A DNA stretch of 35,232 bases from an uncultured Lachnospiraceae bacterium (GTDB taxonomy: Bacteria > Bacillota > Clostridia > Lachnospirales > Lachnospiraceae), in NCBI GenBank assembly GCA_947382625.1, contig CANDAG010000039.1:1-35232 (forward strand), given 5' to 3'. The position numbers were made by a program, and so were the translations under genes. Below the pieces are notes generated by a model. That model had not been told where the DNA came from. It saw nothing but the letters and a program-made list of their open reading frames with translations, and searched no databases. Shown here in pieces: positions 34,709-35,232 of the stretch. How positions within the stretch are numbered: the first letter of the stretch is position 1; every line of letters starts with the position of its first letter.

Positions 34709-35125
34709 CCCTTGATAATTCAATAGACTTTACACTATGGGTTATGTGATAGTTATAGAGTTCTTATGCTAACTTTTGAAGTTTTTCACTATGTTCTGTT
34801 ACAACCTTTTTAAGTAATTCTATATCGGCAAAAGCAGCATCCATTTTGTCGGCATAATCTTTATAGCGATCATATGTATCAGTATAGCAAGATTCGATTG
34901 TATTAAGCCTGGGAAGAATCACATTTTCCTGATACAATTTTATATGATGGACTTCATCTTTTATAGATTGTAAATCGTTTTTCAATGGCTGCAATTCTGA
35001 TTTTAATTTTGTGTCCATCATATCTGAAATTGCTAATAATAATTCATTATCCGTCATATGCTTGTACCTCTTGTATGAATAAGTATATCACAGCCATAGT
35101 GCAAAGTCTATTCAATTATCAAGGG
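34709..35125. mobile_element. 417-bp segment bounded by 32-bp imperfect inverted repeats, carrying one gene
   Basis: The left repeat (34709-34740) begins CCCTTGATAATTCAATAGAC. The right repeat (35094-35125) is its reverse complement at 30 of 32 positions, and similarity continues inward for about 12 more bases with a small gap. The only gene inside is the coiled-coil protein at 34764-35057. The right repeat overlaps that gene's -35 box (TAGACT at 35110-35105, with TATACT 17 bases further at 35087-35082). No target duplication is visible, so a mobile origin is inferred from the repeats only. Confidence 0.5.
34764..35057 (-). CDS. Small coiled-coil protein of unknown function, 97 aa
   Basis: The ATG at 35057 follows AGAGG at 9-base spacing, with a TAGACT/TATACT promoter upstream. 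The product starts MTDNELLLAISDMMDTKLKS and has a clear heptad pattern (LQPLKNDLQSIKDEVHHIKL, then IELLKKVVTEHSEKLQKLA), so it probably forms a homo-oligomeric coiled coil. It has no membrane segment. Similar small coiled-coil proteins occur near XRE regulators in accessory regions of Lachnospiraceae, but no function is established. It is the sole cargo of the inverted-repeat segment. Confidence 0.7.
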   Translation of the reverse strand: MTDNELLLAISDMMDTKLKSELQPLKNDLQSIKDEVHHIKLYQENVILPRLNTIESCYTDTYDRYKDYADKMDAAFADIELLKKVVTEHSEKLQKLA

Positions 35126-35172
35126 AAATAAGTGAATACAGGCTTTGCAATATTCTTGATACTGGAAGATAA
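35121..35172 (+). pseudogene. Internally deleted remnant of an XRE regulator gene
   Basis: Bases 35121-35145 match 34458-34482 of the intact XRE gene (the GISEYKL region), with one extra A and two substitutions. From 35142 a perfect 21-bp match to 34562-34582 (LCNILDT) follows. About 84 bp are missing between them. The intact gene has ATAAGCTTT at both deletion ends (34474-34482 and 34558-34566), so recombination between these repeats explains the deletion. The frame ends at TAA 35170-35172. From 35173 to the window end I see only AT-rich DNA and a weak TCCCAT/ATGGGA pair. Confidence 0.6.
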
Positions 35173-35232
35173 ATTTCGTCATTTTTTTTAGCAATAAAAT
35201 TTTCCCATCACCATCCGCCATGCTCTATGGGA

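Noticed and set aside
35203-35232. TCCCAT/ATGGGA inverted repeat at the window end
   Set aside because: Only 6 bp per arm and cut by the window edge, so it cannot be judged.

Overview
The window looks like a chromosomal segment of a Lachnospiraceae-type Firmicute (Clostridium cluster XIVa). Supporting signs are strong AGGAGG-type ribosome binding sites, GHKL/LytTR two-component genes, a type I-C CRISPR system, a DUF5722-like secreted protein and moderately GC-rich core genes interrupted by AT-rich islands. This placement is inference from gene content; no rRNA or tRNA is present.

Layout. 1-2230: a MATE efflux gene (minus strand, cut by the window edge) diverges from a LysR regulator; a 14-bp palindrome lies between them. 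2236-2394: a MITE-like element with 14-bp terminal inverted repeats and an 8-bp target duplication. 2515-10203: a soluble hybrid histidine kinase, then sbcD and sbcC. 10306-14320: an intracellular GH20 hexosaminidase whose stop overlaps the start of a LytTR response regulator, followed by an AgrC-like GHKL kinase that carries an in-frame 36-bp repeat insertion. 14321-15011: an AT-rich scar with the tail of a large serine recombinase, a broken gene and a small orphan gene. 15289-18946: two overlapping ABC exporter half-transporters. 19085-23609: a D-Ala-D-Ala carboxypeptidase, rarA and a DUF5722-like glycosidase-fold protein.

23623-33300: a complete type I-C CRISPR-Cas locus in canonical order (cas3, cas5c, cas8c, cas7, cas4, cas1, cas2, leader, array). 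An internal in-frame start in cas8c has a good ribosome binding site and probably makes the small subunit Cas11c. The array has 24 recognisable 32-bp repeats and a decayed 25th at the leader-distal end. Two neighbouring spacers are identical apart from one extra base.

33365-35232: AT-rich accessory DNA with a small membrane protein, an unknown minus-strand gene, a small XRE regulator, a nested palindromic element, and a coiled-coil gene enclosed by 32-bp imperfect inverted repeats. A deleted copy of the XRE gene abuts the outer repeat. I found no wholly new system. The best leads are the inverted-repeat elements, the repeat family that invades a sensor kinase, the cas11c internal start and the duplicated spacer.
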